DNA of 64,000 nt, taken from Bacteroidales bacterium UBA5433 (GTDB lineage Bacteria; Bacteroidota; Bacteroidia; Bacteroidales; UBA932). The notes beneath the pieces are model-generated. The model did no database searches, was not told the origin of the DNA, and saw only the letters and a list, made by a program, of their open reading frames with translations. The translations under genes and the position numbers were made by a program. Below, in pieces: positions 38,497 through 48,230 of this stretch (positions are counted from its first letter, which is position 1; the number at the start of each line of letters is the position of its first letter). Location of the stretch: contig DIRP01000018.1 of assembly GCA_002427525.1 (NCBI GenBank), positions 1 through 64,000 on the forward strand, written 5' to 3'.

Positions 38497-39636
38497 ATGT
38501 TGTGTTTTACTTTAAACCTTGGGATGGCTATTGTGTATTTTATTGCTGCATTTCTCTTGTTCATGCATATGAAAAGTAAAGCTTCTTGTCATTACTGTCC
38601 CACACAGGCTGTACGTTGCCTTTTCTACTCAACGGCAACTTTGGGTAGTGTATATTTTCTTTGGTTAGTCATGGCATTTTCAGGCAATGGTATAACAGAA
38701 CTCTTTAGAAAAGAAGATTTCCTTTTTCGTATTGCTCTAACAGGCCAGCCCGCTCAATGTATTCTGTGTACGTCCATTGAGTCTGCTCATGTCAGAAAAT
38801 CTGTAATAAGAAACAGCGTGGTGATGTTTGTTCTTCTTTTTCCTTTGCTGACCCTGGCAGATTGGTTTATTCAAAGGCAGTCTTTTTGGGCAACATCTTT
38901 ATTTCAATTGTTTAATGTATTGTGTCTGACCAGTATTTCTGCTGGTCTCATGTTTTTTTATACTTTGACAAAGAACCTGAAGTACCATTACGAACAATGT
39001 AAGATTGAAATAAGGTCGTTTAAGATCGTAATTGGTTTATTATTGGGAATGTCGCTGGTTGCTTATGTGTTTGTTTTGTTGGGTCATTTTTTTGTAACCA
39101 ACATTTTTTTCCTGACGGCCCTTCCTGTTCATATGGCGTTCCTTGTTACGATTGTTACCCATTCCAAAAGCCGGGATTATCCTGCCCAAAGGCTGGAAGA
39201 AGCACCTCCCGGGGGTGAAAGGACAGCGTTGGAGGTACTTAATCAGGAAAATGAGAAGATAAATAAAGTATATCTGGACATATACAATCGCATGCTACTT
39301 TATATAGAAGAAGAACATCCGTACAAGTCGCCTTATTTTACAAGAGAAGAATTAGCTAGTGCTATTGGGACAAATATAACGTATATATCGTGTGCGTTGC
39401 GCCAGCATTCCCATCAGAATTTCAGGCAATTCCTCAATGCGTACAGGATAAAATATGCTCAGGATTATTATATACAATTTCCCAATACACGGTTGATTGA
39501 GCTGTGCAACGTATCCGGTTTCAGGTCTCTTTCAGCTTTTAATCAGGCTTTTCAAATCAACGTAGGTACTACACCCGGCGATTGGTGCAAAAAGAATGCA
39601 AAAAAACCAACACAGGGGGAGAAAAGAGGTAGTTGA
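38497..39636 (+). CDS. membrane-bound AraC-family regulator
   Basis: 379 aa. About six or seven hydrophobic segments in the first ~235 residues, a Cys-containing loop (SCHYC), then a linker and a C-terminal AraC helix-turn-helix domain (about 290-375, with GTNITYISCALRQHS and CNVSGFRSLSAFNQAFQ). Same architecture as the regulator at 308-1396 but different in sequence. ATG 38497 lies right before the first membrane helix and after a promoter box; a TTG start at 38356 would add 47 residues of unlikely sequence. A second AraC gene follows after 4 nt. Confidence 0.78.
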   Translation: MLCFTLNLGMAIVYFIAAFLLFMHMKSKASCHYCPTQAVRCLFYSTATLGSVYFLWLVMAFSGNGITELFRKEDFLFRIALTGQPAQCILCTSIESAHVRKSVIRNSVVMFVLLFPLLTLADWFIQRQSFWATSLFQLFNVLCLTSISAGLMFFYTLTKNLKYHYEQCKIEIRSFKIVIGLLLGMSLVAYVFVLLGHFFVTNIFFLTALPVHMAFLVTIVTHSKSRDYPAQRLEEAPPGGERTALEVLNQENEKINKVYLDIYNRMLLYIEEEHPYKSPYFTREELASAIGTNITYISCALRQHSHQNFRQFLNAYRIKYAQDYYIQFPNTRLIELCNVSGFRSLSAFNQAFQINVGTTPGDWCKKNAKKPTQGEKRGS

Positions 39637-39640
39637 AATT

Positions 39641-40105
39641 ATGAAAAAAAATATTAACAGGTTAGTTTTATTTGTAAGGGGATGGCTTCTAACAAACCCA
39701 GCCTTGTTTTTTAAAAAAGATGCAGCCTATCCGGATAATCCGGAAGATATTGTCTGCAGGCTGAACCATATGATGGTTCAATACGAATATTTTAAAAATC
39801 CCGGACTTACCATTGAGCAATTATGTAGAGAAACAAATACAAACCGCTCTTATTTGTCAAGGTCCATATTCAGAATGTACGGAACCCATTTTTGTGAATG
39901 GGTTAATTTATTCAGGGTAGCAGCTGCTAAGAATTATATTAAAGAATATGACGGGAAAAGGATAGACCTGGAAAGTCTGGCTATGAAATGTGGTTTTAAT
40001 TCTGCAAGGTCCTTTTCTCGTGTATTTAAAGCGAAGGAGTTTTGCACACCTAAGCAATACCATGGTAAGCTACGAAAAAATAAACGTCACACGAAAAATG
40101 TATGA
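39641..40105 (+). CDS. short AraC-type DNA-binding protein
   Basis: 154 aa with one AraC helix-turn-helix domain (about 45-145: LTIEQLCRETNTNRSYLSRSIFRMYG and LAMKCGFNSARSFSRVFKAKE). There is no sensor domain, and the N-terminal hydrophobic stretch is weak. It is encoded 4 nt after the membrane regulator, so the pair is co-transcribed and may work together or as heteromers (inference). The ends of this gene and trkA overlap convergently by 19 nt. Confidence 0.8.
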   Translation: MKKNINRLVLFVRGWLLTNPALFFKKDAAYPDNPEDIVCRLNHMMVQYEYFKNPGLTIEQLCRETNTNRSYLSRSIFRMYGTHFCEWVNLFRVAAAKNYIKEYDGKRIDLESLAMKCGFNSARSFSRVFKAKEFCTPKQYHGKLRKNKRHTKNV

Positions 40106-41439
40106 ATGGTTTTCAGAGCAGAAGGAAGTGAAAAAACGACTACACGATCGTAAGGTTTTATTTCAGTTTCTCCTCTGACAATCAGGCTGGTGTTCCCTCG
40201 GGTTATACCCCCAATGATAGCCTGACGCGGGAAGTTCAAATCTTGTACTTTTTTTTGTGTAGCGAGGCTTCTGGGTTTGACAATAAATTCTATGACTTCT
40301 GCATCTGTGCCATGGAGGCATTTCATTGAAGGAACATCTCCCACCATGGTTAAACGGAAAATCCTGCTAGCCGTAATCAGTTTCTTATTTATAGTAGCAT
40401 CCACACCAACTCCTTCTGCCAGTTTGATGTAATCCAAATTTTCAACCTGGGCAATGGTCTTTTTTACTCCTGCTCTTTTTGCAGCCATACAGGACAAAAT
40501 GTTTGCTTCTGAACTGGATGTGACGGCAACAAATGCATCCATTGCGGTCAGGTCTTCTTCAAGAAGCAGGTCTGCGTTGCGTGCATCTCCATGGATGATA
40601 AGTGTACGTGGTAAGGTAACAGTCAGCTCCTGACAACGGTGGGGGTCCAGTTCAATAACACGTACTTTTTCTATCCGTGTTTCCATGCCGTGTGCTACCA
40701 TTTCTCCTACACGGCCTCCGCCCATAATCATCAGGTTGCGCACTATAACATTTTCTTTCCCGCTTAGAGCCATGGCAGCATGGGCAGCTTCTCTTTTTGT
40801 GATGACAAATACCAGATCGTGCAATTGGAAAACAGTATCCTTACGTGGAATGATTGTTGTCCCTTCTCTGGCTATAGCAACAGCCCGGAAAGGAAGATCT
40901 CCTACAGCTTCTTCGGCAATCTGCCCCATGCTTTTGTTGACAATGGACGAACTCTCCATCAGTTTGAGCACAATCAGTTGTAGTCTGCCACCTGAAAAAT
41001 CCATAAACTCAGAGGTTCCGGATAGTTTAAGGAGATCAAGTATTTCGGCGGCTGCAATACTTTCCGGATAGAAAAGCAGGTCAATGCCCAATTCTGTAAA
41101 CAAAATCCTGTTTTCAGTTGTCAGGTATTCGTTGTTGTTGATACGTGCAATTACGCGCCGGGCCCCCCGTTGTTTTGCAAGCAGGGCAGATACAATATTT
41201 ACATCTTGTTGAGCTGCCGGACTCACAGCAATGAATAAATCGCAATGGCTTATACCTGCTTTTTCCAGAATGGAAATAGAGGTAACAGCTCCAAAAAAAG
41301 GTACAACATCTGTTGTTTCTGCAATTTGATGCAGGCGTGCCTCATCTTTATCAATGATAGTAATCTGATGGTTCTCATCCGATAGCATTTTAGCCAGGTG
41401 AAAACCTACTTCCCCGGCGCCAGCAATAATGATATTCAT
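40087..41439 (-). CDS. trkA: Trk potassium uptake regulatory protein TrkA
   Basis: 450 aa with two RCK units: Rossmann NAD-binding motifs at the N-terminus (IIIAGAGEVGFHLA) and midpoint (LMIMGGGRVGEMVA), each followed by a TrkA_C domain. TrkA gates the TrkH/TrkG potassium channel on the cytoplasmic side. No trkH is adjacent, which is unusual because trkA-trkH pairs are common. The DUF2795 gene lies 12 nt upstream and is probably co-transcribed. Confidence 0.94.
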   Translation of the reverse strand: MNIIIAGAGEVGFHLAKMLSDENHQITIIDKDEARLHQIAETTDVVPFFGAVTSISILEKAGISHCDLFIAVSPAAQQDVNIVSALLAKQRGARRVIARINNNEYLTTENRILFTELGIDLLFYPESIAAAEILDLLKLSGTSEFMDFSGGRLQLIVLKLMESSSIVNKSMGQIAEEAVGDLPFRAVAIAREGTTIIPRKDTVFQLHDLVFVITKREAAHAAMALSGKENVIVRNLMIMGGGRVGEMVAHGMETRIEKVRVIELDPHRCQELTVTLPRTLIIHGDARNADLLLEEDLTAMDAFVAVTSSSEANILSCMAAKRAGVKKTIAQVENLDYIKLAEGVGVDATINKKLITASRIFRLTMVGDVPSMKCLHGTDAEVIEFIVKPRSLATQKKVQDLNFPRQAIIGGITRGNTSLIVRGETEIKPYDRVVVFSLPSALKTIHTFFV

Positions 41440-41451
41440 CCGGTTGTATGC

Positions 41452-41673
41452 CTAGTATTCGTCTTCGTTAAAGAAAAAATCCTCCTTGCTGGGGTAATCA
41501 GGCCAGATATCCTCAATGCTGTCGTAAATCTCACCATCATCTTCAAGTTCGGTTAGATTTTCAATTACTTCCAGCGGGGCGCCCGAGCGTGTGGCATAGT
41601 CTATAAGTTCCTCTTTAGATGCCGGCCAGGGAGCGTCTTCAAGTTTGGATGCTAATTCAAGTGTCCAGTACAT
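41452..41673 (-). CDS. DUF2795 family small acidic protein
   Basis: 73 aa, very acidic, beginning MYWTLELASKLEDAPWP and ending in an acidic FFFNEDEY-type tail. It matches the short DUF2795 protein conserved in Bacteroidota. No function is known. It has its own promoter box 25 nt upstream and is followed by trkA. Confidence 0.9.
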   Translation of the reverse strand: MYWTLELASKLEDAPWPASKEELIDYATRSGAPLEVIENLTELEDDGEIYDSIEDIWPDYPSKEDFFFNEDEY

Positions 41674-41698
41674 TGATGCAAGGTTTTAAAAAAGTGAA

Positions 41699-41706
41699 CA
41701 AAGTTA
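41699..41706 (-). promoter_or_regulatory. TAnnTTTG promoter box for DUF2795-trkA
   Basis: Reads TAACTTTG on the minus strand. Its first three bases are the stop codon of the upstream adenosyltransferase gene. Confidence 0.6.
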
Positions 41707-42255
41707 CACAAAAAAGTCTTCTTCACAACCTGTCACGAAAGTTACAAAGCGAGCCAGAACAAAAAGGAAGTCTGACAGACGATTCAGGTAGGTTAATATA
41801 CCTGCGTTGACAATATCTGTGCCAAGAGCCACGGTAAGTCGTTCTGTTTCTCTACAAACGGTGCGGGCAATATGAATGATTGAGGATAGGGAAGGGTTGG
41901 CAGGAAGGATAAATGCGTGCAAAACAGGAAGTTGGGATTCCAGCATATCAATAGTTGCTTCCAAAGATGTGGTGGCTTTAGAAAAATCGTACCCCGGGTG
42001 TTTCTGTTCTCCGGCATATGCCAGTTCGGAGGCCAGATGCATCAGGTGTTCCTGTATGGTACGCAGAAATCCGGCGAGATCTTTCAAACGTTCATGTCTG
42101 CAAAATTCGGGATATGAACGAATCAGTCCCAACCATGCAACCAGCTCATCTGTTTTACCATATGCAGCAATGCGCGGGTGGTTTTTAGCAACCCTGTCCC
42201 CATTAGCTAAAGACGTAATCCCCGTGTCTCCTTTGCACGTATATATTTTACTCAT
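41704..42255 (-). CDS. PduO-type ATP:cob(I)alamin adenosyltransferase
   Basis: 183 aa, helical-bundle family. The N-terminus has the ATP-binding-type motif [17 protein letters not shown] then [11 protein letters not shown]; a CRETERL segment near residue 130 corresponds to the family's conserved Arg motif. It makes adenosylcobalamin from cob(I)alamin and ATP, as needed by B12-dependent mutases. No mutase is nearby. Its start overlaps the end of the ABC ATPase gene by 4 nt. Confidence 0.92.
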   Translation of the reverse strand: MSKIYTCKGDTGITSLANGDRVAKNHPRIAAYGKTDELVAWLGLIRSYPEFCRHERLKDLAGFLRTIQEHLMHLASELAYAGEQKHPGYDFSKATTSLEATIDMLESQLPVLHAFILPANPSLSSIIHIARTVCRETERLTVALGTDIVNAGILTYLNRLSDFLFVLARFVTFVTGCEEDFFV

Positions 42256-42965
42256 GAATTTTGTAGAACCGGGCTTTCGTTTATTTCATCACTTTCAATA
42301 AGTCCGTCTCTGAGCCGGATTACACGTCTGGCGTAACGTGCAATATCCTCTTCGTGGGTGACAACGAGCACGGTGTTCCCTTTGGCATAAATTTGTTCAA
42401 AAAGCGTCATGATATCCAGTGATGTTTTGGTATCCAAATTGCCGGTAGGTTCGTCAGCCAGAATAATTGACGGATTGTTAACTAAGGCACGAGCAAGGGC
42501 AACCCGTTGTTTTTGGCCACCGGAAAGCTCGTTGGGTTTGTGATCCATCCTGTCGCCAAGATCAACATTCAGGAGGGCTTTTCTTGCCTCTTTTTCTCGG
42601 TCTGCCTTGGACAGACCCGCATAAATTAAAGGTAATGCCACATTGTTAAGTGCGTTGTACCTGGGCAAGAGATTAAAAGACTGAAAAACAAAGCCAATTT
42701 CTTTATTTCGCACTTCTGCCAGCTGGTCATCCCGCATTTGACTTACATCTGTTCCGTTTAGTATATACGTTCCCTCTGTTGGGGTATCCAGGCAGCCAAG
42801 TAAATTCATCAACGTAGATTTCCCAGAACCTGAAGGCCCCATGATGGCTACGTATTCATTTTTCCTGATTTCAATATCTACTCCGTTTAAGGCACGTACT
42901 TCCTGAGTACCCATCTGGTATATTTTCTTGATGCCTTTAACTTTGATAATTACTTCTTTTTCCAT
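42252..42965 (-). CDS. MacB/LolD-family ABC transporter ATP-binding protein
   Basis: 237 aa. Walker [10 protein letters not shown], the Q-loop [15 protein letters not shown], signature [15 protein letters not shown], Walker [13 protein letters not shown] and the H-loop VVTHEE are all present, with the ENV-type spacing of the MacB/LolD/FtsE group. These ATPases drive mechanotransmission permeases (lipoprotein release, peptide or drug export). No FtsX-like permease is adjacent, so the partner is elsewhere. It is the first gene of a pair with the adenosyltransferase. Confidence 0.93.
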   Translation of the reverse strand: MEKEVIIKVKGIKKIYQMGTQEVRALNGVDIEIRKNEYVAIMGPSGSGKSTLMNLLGCLDTPTEGTYILNGTDVSQMRDDQLAEVRNKEIGFVFQSFNLLPRYNALNNVALPLIYAGLSKADREKEARKALLNVDLGDRMDHKPNELSGGQKQRVALARALVNNPSIILADEPTGNLDTKTSLDIMTLFEQIYAKGNTVLVVTHEEDIARYARRVIRLRDGLIESDEINESPVLQNS

Positions 42966-43064
42966 AGCTGCGAATGTACAAAAAAATGTTTAGTAATGGG
43001 TTGCTGTTTCTTTTGACTCCGGGTATATCCAAAAGTTTAAGCATGGAAGAGGTGGTTTTTTTTG

Positions 43065-43072
43065 TATTTTTG
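43065..43072 (+). promoter_or_regulatory. TAnnTTTG promoter box for folE
   Basis: TATTTTTG, 24 nt upstream of the folE ATG, within the 131-nt divergent gap. Confidence 0.6.
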
Positions 43073-43096
43073 CAACCACTTAACCTGTTTTAGATT

Positions 43097-43654
43097 ATGA
43101 AAACAACAGAAAGCCTGGAAGATCATTACAGGCACATACTCCAATTATTGGGAGAAGATGCGGAAAGGGAAGGGTTGATCAAAACACCACATCGGGTGGC
43201 CAAAGCCATGCAATTCCTGACCAAGGGGTATTTTGAAGATCCGGCAGAGATTCTGAACTCGGCCCGATTTACTGAAGAATACCAGCAAATGGTACTTGTA
43301 AAGGATATTGAAATGTATTCTCTTTGCGAACATCACATGCTTCCTTTTTATGGGAAAGCGCACGTGGCTTATATCCCTAACGGTTATATTACCGGAGTAA
43401 GCAAGATTGTAAGGGTAGTAGAAACGTATGCAAGAAGGTTTCAGGTACAGGAACGTCTTACCGTACAGATAAGAGATTGCATCCAAAACACACTCAACCC
43501 AATGGGGGTGGCTGTGGTCATAGAGGCTGAACACATGTGCATGCAGATACGCGGAGTTCAGAAACAGAATTCAAAACTGGTTACTTCGGCTTTTACGGGA
43601 GCCTTTTTAAAAGATGTTCGTACGCGGGAAGAGTTTATGCACCTGCTGCATTAA
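43097..43654 (+). CDS. folE: GTP cyclohydrolase I
   Basis: 185 aa, normal length. It converts GTP to 7,8-dihydroneopterin triphosphate, the first step of folate biosynthesis. The zinc and active-site region [18 protein letters not shown] and the C-terminal HMCMQIRGV, then TSAFTG, are conserved. It is a single-gene unit with its own promoter. The stop overlaps the convergent cca stop by 4 nt. Confidence 0.97.
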   Translation: MKTTESLEDHYRHILQLLGEDAEREGLIKTPHRVAKAMQFLTKGYFEDPAEILNSARFTEEYQQMVLVKDIEMYSLCEHHMLPFYGKAHVAYIPNGYITGVSKIVRVVETYARRFQVQERLTVQIRDCIQNTLNPMGVAVVIEAEHMCMQIRGVQKQNSKLVTSAFTGAFLKDVRTREEFMHLLH

Positions 43655-45063
43655 ACCTCTGTTTCTTTCGGCTTGCTGATACCAAGTTCTAAAGCCCGTT
43701 GTTCCATTAACGCAAAGGCTTCTTCAAAGTTGTTGCGAATTTTTCCGTCCAGAATGGCTTCTTTGATATAGTCTTTGATCAGGCCTACCTGACGGCTGGG
43801 AGGGAGTCCGTAGGTTTTCATTATAACCTCTCCCGAAACAGGCGGCTGAAAATTACGGATGGCATCTTTTTCTTCTACCTCCAGGATTTTTTTACCAACC
43901 TGATCAAAATTTTCCATATGACGTTTGACCGTCCTGGGATTTTTGGACGTAATGTCGGCCCGGCAAAGCAGCATAAGGTCATGAATAGCATCTCCTGCAT
44001 CAAACAGCAGCCTGCGCACACCGGAATCACTTACTTCCTCCACAAGTGCAATGGGTCTCAGATGCAGTTGTACCAGTTTTTTTACATACTTCATTTCTTC
44101 CCCCATAGGCAGACGGAGTTTCCGGAAGATAGAAGGAACCATTTTGCTGCCCACAAAATCGTGTCCGTGGAATGTCCAGCCCGCTTTTGGATCAAAATGC
44201 CTTGTTGCCGGCTTTCCCACGTCGTGCAGCAAAGCTGCCCACCGTAACCAGATGTTGTCGCTTTCCCGCGCCACATTATCCAGCACCTCCATGGTATGGC
44301 TGAAGTTTTCCTTATGTCCTTTTCCTTCCATGCTTTCTGTCCCTTTTAAGGCAGAAATCCAAGGTAGAATTAAGGGTAACAGGCCACTTTCTTCCATAAG
44401 GTAAAAACCCACAGAGGGTTTAGAGGAAGCCATAATTTTCTGCAATTCTGCCGTAATGCGCTCTTGCGATACAATGTGCAACCTGTCTGTGTGTTGTGTA
44501 ACAGAGGCAAAGGTATCTTCGTGAATGGTAAACTGCAGTTGTGTTGCAAAACGTATGGCCCGGATCATCCGCAACGGATCGTCGCTAAAGGTTTGTCCGG
44601 GATCCAACGGTGTGCGGATTGTTTTATTACGTAAGTCCTCCAGGCCATTAAACGGATCAATCAGACTTCCGTAATCCTCTTCCTGCAGACTAAAAGCAAG
44701 GGTGTTGATGGTAAAATCGCGCCTTTTCTGATCGTCTTCTACCGTTCCGTTTTCAACAGCCGGCTTACGGGAATTGGCTGTGTAAGATTCTTTTCGTGCT
44801 CCTACAAATTCAATATCCTTGCCCCGGTAACGGAACATAGCTGTACCAAAGTTTTTAAACTGAGTTACTTTAACACCCAACAGGTTACCTACTTGCTCTG
44901 CCAATTCCAGTCCGTTTCCTTCTACTACAATATCAATATCAGTAGAAGGCCGTTTTAAAAAATAGTCACGAACATAGCCTCCAATAACATAAGCTCTTAC
45001 ATTGTTATCTTTGGCCTGTTGGGCTACAATTTTAAATATTTTGGAGGACAATGGGGCTTTCAT
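43651..45063 (-). CDS. cca: CCA tRNA nucleotidyltransferase with HD domain
   Basis: 470 aa. The nucleotidyltransferase head shows VIGGYVRDY, the catalytic STDIDIVV (DxD), and [13 protein letters not shown]-binding helices follow, then an HD domain ([11 protein letters not shown]). It adds or repairs the 3' CCA of tRNAs. This matters here because none of the three tRNAs in the window encodes CCA. It overlaps the HsdR_N gene by 4 nt upstream. Confidence 0.93.
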   Translation of the reverse strand: MKAPLSSKIFKIVAQQAKDNNVRAYVIGGYVRDYFLKRPSTDIDIVVEGNGLELAEQVGNLLGVKVTQFKNFGTAMFRYRGKDIEFVGARKESYTANSRKPAVENGTVEDDQKRRDFTINTLAFSLQEEDYGSLIDPFNGLEDLRNKTIRTPLDPGQTFSDDPLRMIRAIRFATQLQFTIHEDTFASVTQHTDRLHIVSQERITAELQKIMASSKPSVGFYLMEESGLLPLILPWISALKGTESMEGKGHKENFSHTMEVLDNVARESDNIWLRWAALLHDVGKPATRHFDPKAGWTFHGHDFVGSKMVPSIFRKLRLPMGEEMKYVKKLVQLHLRPIALVEEVSDSGVRRLLFDAGDAIHDLMLLCRADITSKNPRTVKRHMENFDQVGKKILEVEEKDAIRNFQPPVSGEVIMKTYGLPPSRQVGLIKDYIKEAILDGKIRNNFEEAFALMEQRALELGISKPKETEV

Positions 45064-45476
45064 GGCCGGTGCTGTTTAAGTAATTCTTCATAGGAAGGAA
45101 TGTTATCCAGCGGTTCGTAACGACCGCTGTTTTGGTTTAACTTCCAAAACAAGGTAACCGTCCCGTTGCCTGCCAGAAGGTACGTTGCCATAACAACGGC
45201 ATTGTAGCGTCGGATTTGCTCCACAACGTTGTTGTCAATGGGAACGGTTGGTGCTTTGAATTCTGCCAGTAGCAGGGGTTTCCCTTCCCTGTCATGAACA
45301 ACCAGGTCTGCTCTGTAGTTCAGGTGCCCGACAGGGTATTCACATACCATCAGGTGAAAGGGGGCACCACAAACTGTATTCAGGTATTTTATGGTATTTT
45401 GCCTGACTTCTTCTTCCGGTGTGCGATCAACCCATTTTTTTCTGACAACACAATAGATAAGGGGCGGACTGTTCAT
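45060..45476 (-). CDS. HsdR N-terminal-domain protein, stand-alone
   Basis: 138 aa. It matches the N-terminal nuclease-like domain of type I restriction R subunits, with a PD-(D/E)XK-type arrangement: ADLVVHD, then LLAEFKAP (E-x-K), then Q at IRRYNAVV. There is no helicase part and no hsdM or hsdS. It is a conserved stand-alone protein beside holA and cca in Bacteroidota, so restriction activity should not be assumed. A promoter box ends 4 nt before the ATG. Confidence 0.85.
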   Translation of the reverse strand: MNSPPLIYCVVRKKWVDRTPEEEVRQNTIKYLNTVCGAPFHLMVCEYPVGHLNYRADLVVHDREGKPLLLAEFKAPTVPIDNNVVEQIRRYNAVVMATYLLAGNGTVTLFWKLNQNSGRYEPLDNIPSYEELLKQHRP

Positions 45477-45480
45477 TGTG

Positions 45481-45488
45481 CAAATTTA
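45481..45488 (-). promoter_or_regulatory. TAnnTTTG promoter box for HsdR_N-cca
   Basis: Reads TAAATTTG on the minus strand, then CACA, then ATG. It lies 2 nt from the divergent holA box, so the two promoters must compete for polymerase. Confidence 0.7.
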
Positions 45489-45490
45489 TG

Positions 45491-45498
45491 TAAATTTG
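45491..45498 (+). promoter_or_regulatory. TAnnTTTG promoter box for holA
   Basis: TAAATTTG, then TCTG, then the holA ATG. Both divergent boxes in this 26-nt gap predict leaderless mRNAs. Confidence 0.7.
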
Positions 45499-45502
45499 TC
45501 TG

Positions 45503-46549
45503 ATGGCTAAAATATCCAACAAAGATACCCTTTCTGCTTACAATAGGATTATGGGTGACCTGCAGGCAGGTACCTACAAACCCTGTTACCTGCTTATGGG
45601 AGAAGAACCTTTTTATGTTAACAGGGTGGCTTCTTATATAATGGATCATGCACTGACAGAAGATGAGAAAGCGTTTAACCAGATGGTGTTTTACGGCCAG
45701 GAGGTGTTGGTCAGCCAGGTGATTGATAATGCCAGGAGGTATCCTGTTATGGCATCCAGGCAGGTTATAGTTGTAAAAGAAGCCCAGCAACTTAAAAATC
45801 CTGAAGGGTTGATTCATTATTTTAAAAGTATGAATCCTTCCTGTGTCCTGGTGCTTTGTTTCATGGGAAAGGCAGTAGATAAAAGAACTGAGTTCTGGAA
45901 AATGGCACAGAAATATTGTGAAATTCTGGAATCTGTTTCTCCCCGTGATTACGAGATGGTGGACTGGATTACTTCCTACATAAAGGAAAGGAACACCAAT
46001 ATTGAGCCACAGGCTGCGCGGCTGCTTTCGGATTTTTTAGGTACAGACCTGCAAAGTGTGGCTATGGAAGTGGACAAACTTTTTATATTGGCACCGCAGG
46101 GTACGTGGTTGATTACAACGGATATGGTAGAGAGTTCTGTGGGAATCAACCGCGATTTCAGCCCTTTTGTACTATTTGGTCATATAACCGACGGGGATTT
46201 TGCTAAAGTGCAACCGATTGCACAGTATTTTGCAGATAACGAAAAAAAGTACCCCCTTATCATGCTGATTAGTCTCTTTTATACGCATTTGTCCAGGATA
46301 TTAAAATACCATGCATTAAAGATGGAATACCCTACATTACCCGATGCGGAGATTGGAAAGAAAATGGGCATGCATTCTTACTATTTTGTCAAGGAAACCG
46401 TCAAGGCTACACGTTTTTTCACCTTCGAACGTACTTTAAGGGCCATAAAATGGCTTTGCCATTACGACAGCCTGTACAAATCTTCGGATAGGGGAGGTGC
46501 TACAGACGGAGAGTTGCTGATGGAAATGTTGTGCAAAATGATGGCTTAA
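45503..46549 (+). CDS. holA: DNA polymerase III subunit delta
   Basis: 348 aa. The family's N-terminal segment (YKPCYLLMGEEPFYVNRVASYI) and the degenerate AAA+ core are visible, then a helical collar domain. HolA opens the beta clamp as part of the clamp loader. It is a single-gene unit. Its TAA abuts the convergent alr stop with no gap. Confidence 0.92.
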   Translation: MAKISNKDTLSAYNRIMGDLQAGTYKPCYLLMGEEPFYVNRVASYIMDHALTEDEKAFNQMVFYGQEVLVSQVIDNARRYPVMASRQVIVVKEAQQLKNPEGLIHYFKSMNPSCVLVLCFMGKAVDKRTEFWKMAQKYCEILESVSPRDYEMVDWITSYIKERNTNIEPQAARLLSDFLGTDLQSVAMEVDKLFILAPQGTWLITTDMVESSVGINRDFSPFVLFGHITDGDFAKVQPIAQYFADNEKKYPLIMLISLFYTHLSRILKYHALKMEYPTLPDAEIGKKMGMHSYYFVKETVKATRFFTFERTLRAIKWLCHYDSLYKSSDRGGATDGELLMEMLCKMMA

Positions 46550-47656
46550 TCAGTCCTTATATATGCGGGGTACGCGGTGTGCAACAGAAGTCAGGATTTC
46601 ATGAGAGATAGTACCCAGTATTTCAGCTAATTCAGAAATGGTTGGGCTGTCGCCAAAAACGGTAACCATATCCCCGGGTTGTACGTGAATATCCGTAACG
46701 TCAATCATGCACATATCCATACACACATTACCAAAAATTGGTGCTTTGTGTCCGTTAACGGAAAAATATCCCTTTCCTCTACTCAGGTGGCGGTCTACCC
46801 CGTCTGCATATCCAATGGCAACCGTGGCAATACGGACCGGACTGTCTTTTACAACTCCTGCCCTGCTATATCCTACTGTTTCTCCAGGAAGGATTGTTTT
46901 GACCTGAAGCACCGGAGCCCTCAGGTAGGCTGTAGGTTTAAGTAATTTGTTATCTATACCGGAAACCCCGTACAGACCAATACCCAGCCGGGCCATATCA
47001 TACTGAGCCTCTTTGGCAAAACGCTCAATCCCGGAAGAGTTGAGTAAATGCCTTATAGGTTTGTAATCCAAATGATCAAAAAGGTAAGAGGAAAGTTCTT
47101 CAAAACGGGCTATTTGCAATTTGGAGAAATTATCAAAGGTTGTTTCGGGGGAAGCTGCAAAATGTGAAAAAACAGATGCAATTTTTACAGAATTTGCTTT
47201 GGGTAATTTAGTTATTAAATTCTCAAGTTCCTGTTTTTCAAATCCCAAACGGTGCATCCCTGTGTCAAGTTTAATATGTACGGGATATCCGGCTTCACCC
47301 AGAGCCTCGGCTTCTTTTGTAAAACGTTCAAATGCTTCAGTGCAGGGCAGGCTGGGTTCCAGGCGGTGCTTGATCAGGAGCGGGTAATGCTCCATTCCGG
47401 CTGAAAGAATGATAATGGGGAGTTTCACTCCGGCCTGTCTGATGGCTACTCCTTCGTTGGGAAAAGCAACGGCCAGGTAATCCACGCCATTTTCTTCTAA
47501 GATACGGGAAAATTCACCCAAACCATGTCCGTAACCGTTGGCTTTTACCAGGATAAGTAATTTGGTTTCTTTCTTAAGAAGAGAACGAAAATAACACAAA
47601 TTGTGTTTTAAGTTAGGAATATTAATTTCCAGGTGTGTATATAGATTGTCGTTCAT
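46550..47656 (-). CDS. alr: alanine racemase
   Basis: 368 aa, fold-type III PLP enzyme making D-alanine for peptidoglycan. The PLP lysine is in [10 protein letters not shown] (near residue 38), with the conserved [12 protein letters not shown] and the catalytic-tyrosine region VGYSRAG, plus IGYADGV and GNVCMDM. It is the last gene of a six-gene operon and its ATG lies 35 nt inside tdk. In some Bacteroidota alr is fused to murF; here it stands alone. Confidence 0.96.
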   Translation of the reverse strand: MNDNLYTHLEINIPNLKHNLCYFRSLLKKETKLLILVKANGYGHGLGEFSRILEENGVDYLAVAFPNEGVAIRQAGVKLPIIILSAGMEHYPLLIKHRLEPSLPCTEAFERFTKEAEALGEAGYPVHIKLDTGMHRLGFEKQELENLITKLPKANSVKIASVFSHFAASPETTFDNFSKLQIARFEELSSYLFDHLDYKPIRHLLNSSGIERFAKEAQYDMARLGIGLYGVSGIDNKLLKPTAYLRAPVLQVKTILPGETVGYSRAGVVKDSPVRIATVAIGYADGVDRHLSRGKGYFSVNGHKAPIFGNVCMDMCMIDVTDIHVQPGDMVTVFGDSPTISELAEILGTISHEILTSVAHRVPRIYKD

Positions 47657-48215
47657 TTTTTGTTAAATTGAAACAGTGTCTGCATAAAGGTTCATAAATA
47701 TCTTTTTCTCCCAATTCAACCAATTGGGTGCTGTCACTCAGGCGGTGCGAGTATTGTGCAGGATCTCCGCAACGAACACAGATAGCATGCACTTTGACAA
47801 CATGTTCCGCAACCGCCATCAAATCCGGCATAGGTCCGAAAGGATTTCCTTGAAAATCCATGTCCAGTCCTGCCACAATCACCCGGATTCCGCTGTTTGC
47901 CAGAAGCTGGCAAACTCTGACCAGATTGTGCTCAAAAAACTGAGCCTCGTCAATGGCAACAACGTCTGCATTGTTGGCCATGAGCAGTATGCTTTCTGCG
48001 GAATCTACCGAAGTGGAAGGTATGGAATGCTGGTCATGTGAGACAACTTCTTCACTTGAGAACCGTCTGTCTACACTCGGTTTAAAAATTTCCACCTTTT
48101 GGTTGGCGAAACGGGCACGTTTAAGCCTGCGGATTAACTCTTCTGTTTTACCGGAAAACATAGAACCGCATATAACTTCAATCCGACCGCTTTTTTTCTG
48201 AGTTTCCAGGAACAT
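47622..48215 (-). CDS. tdk: thymidine kinase
   Basis: 197 aa, type II (TK1-like). P-loop GSMFSGKT, Walker B IDEAQFF, and two CxxC zinc pairs (CVRC and CRHC) near the C-terminus. It phosphorylates thymidine for salvage. It is encoded directly after two nucleotidase genes, a sensible group for nucleoside uptake and reuse. It lies 15 nt downstream of the metallophosphatase gene and overlaps alr by 35 nt. Confidence 0.96.
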   Translation of the reverse strand: MFLETQKKSGRIEVICGSMFSGKTEELIRRLKRARFANQKVEIFKPSVDRRFSSEEVVSHDQHSIPSTSVDSAESILLMANNADVVAIDEAQFFEHNLVRVCQLLANSGIRVIVAGLDMDFQGNPFGPMPDLMAVAEHVVKVHAICVRCGDPAQYSHRLSDSTQLVELGEKDIYEPLCRHCFNLTKNERQSIYTPGN

Positions 48216-48230
48216 GGCAGTTAACTTTTT

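Noticed and set aside
45060..45476. Type I restriction-modification system
   Set aside because: Only the HsdR N-terminal domain is present, with no helicase, hsdM or hsdS. The same stand-alone protein is usual beside holA in this phylum.
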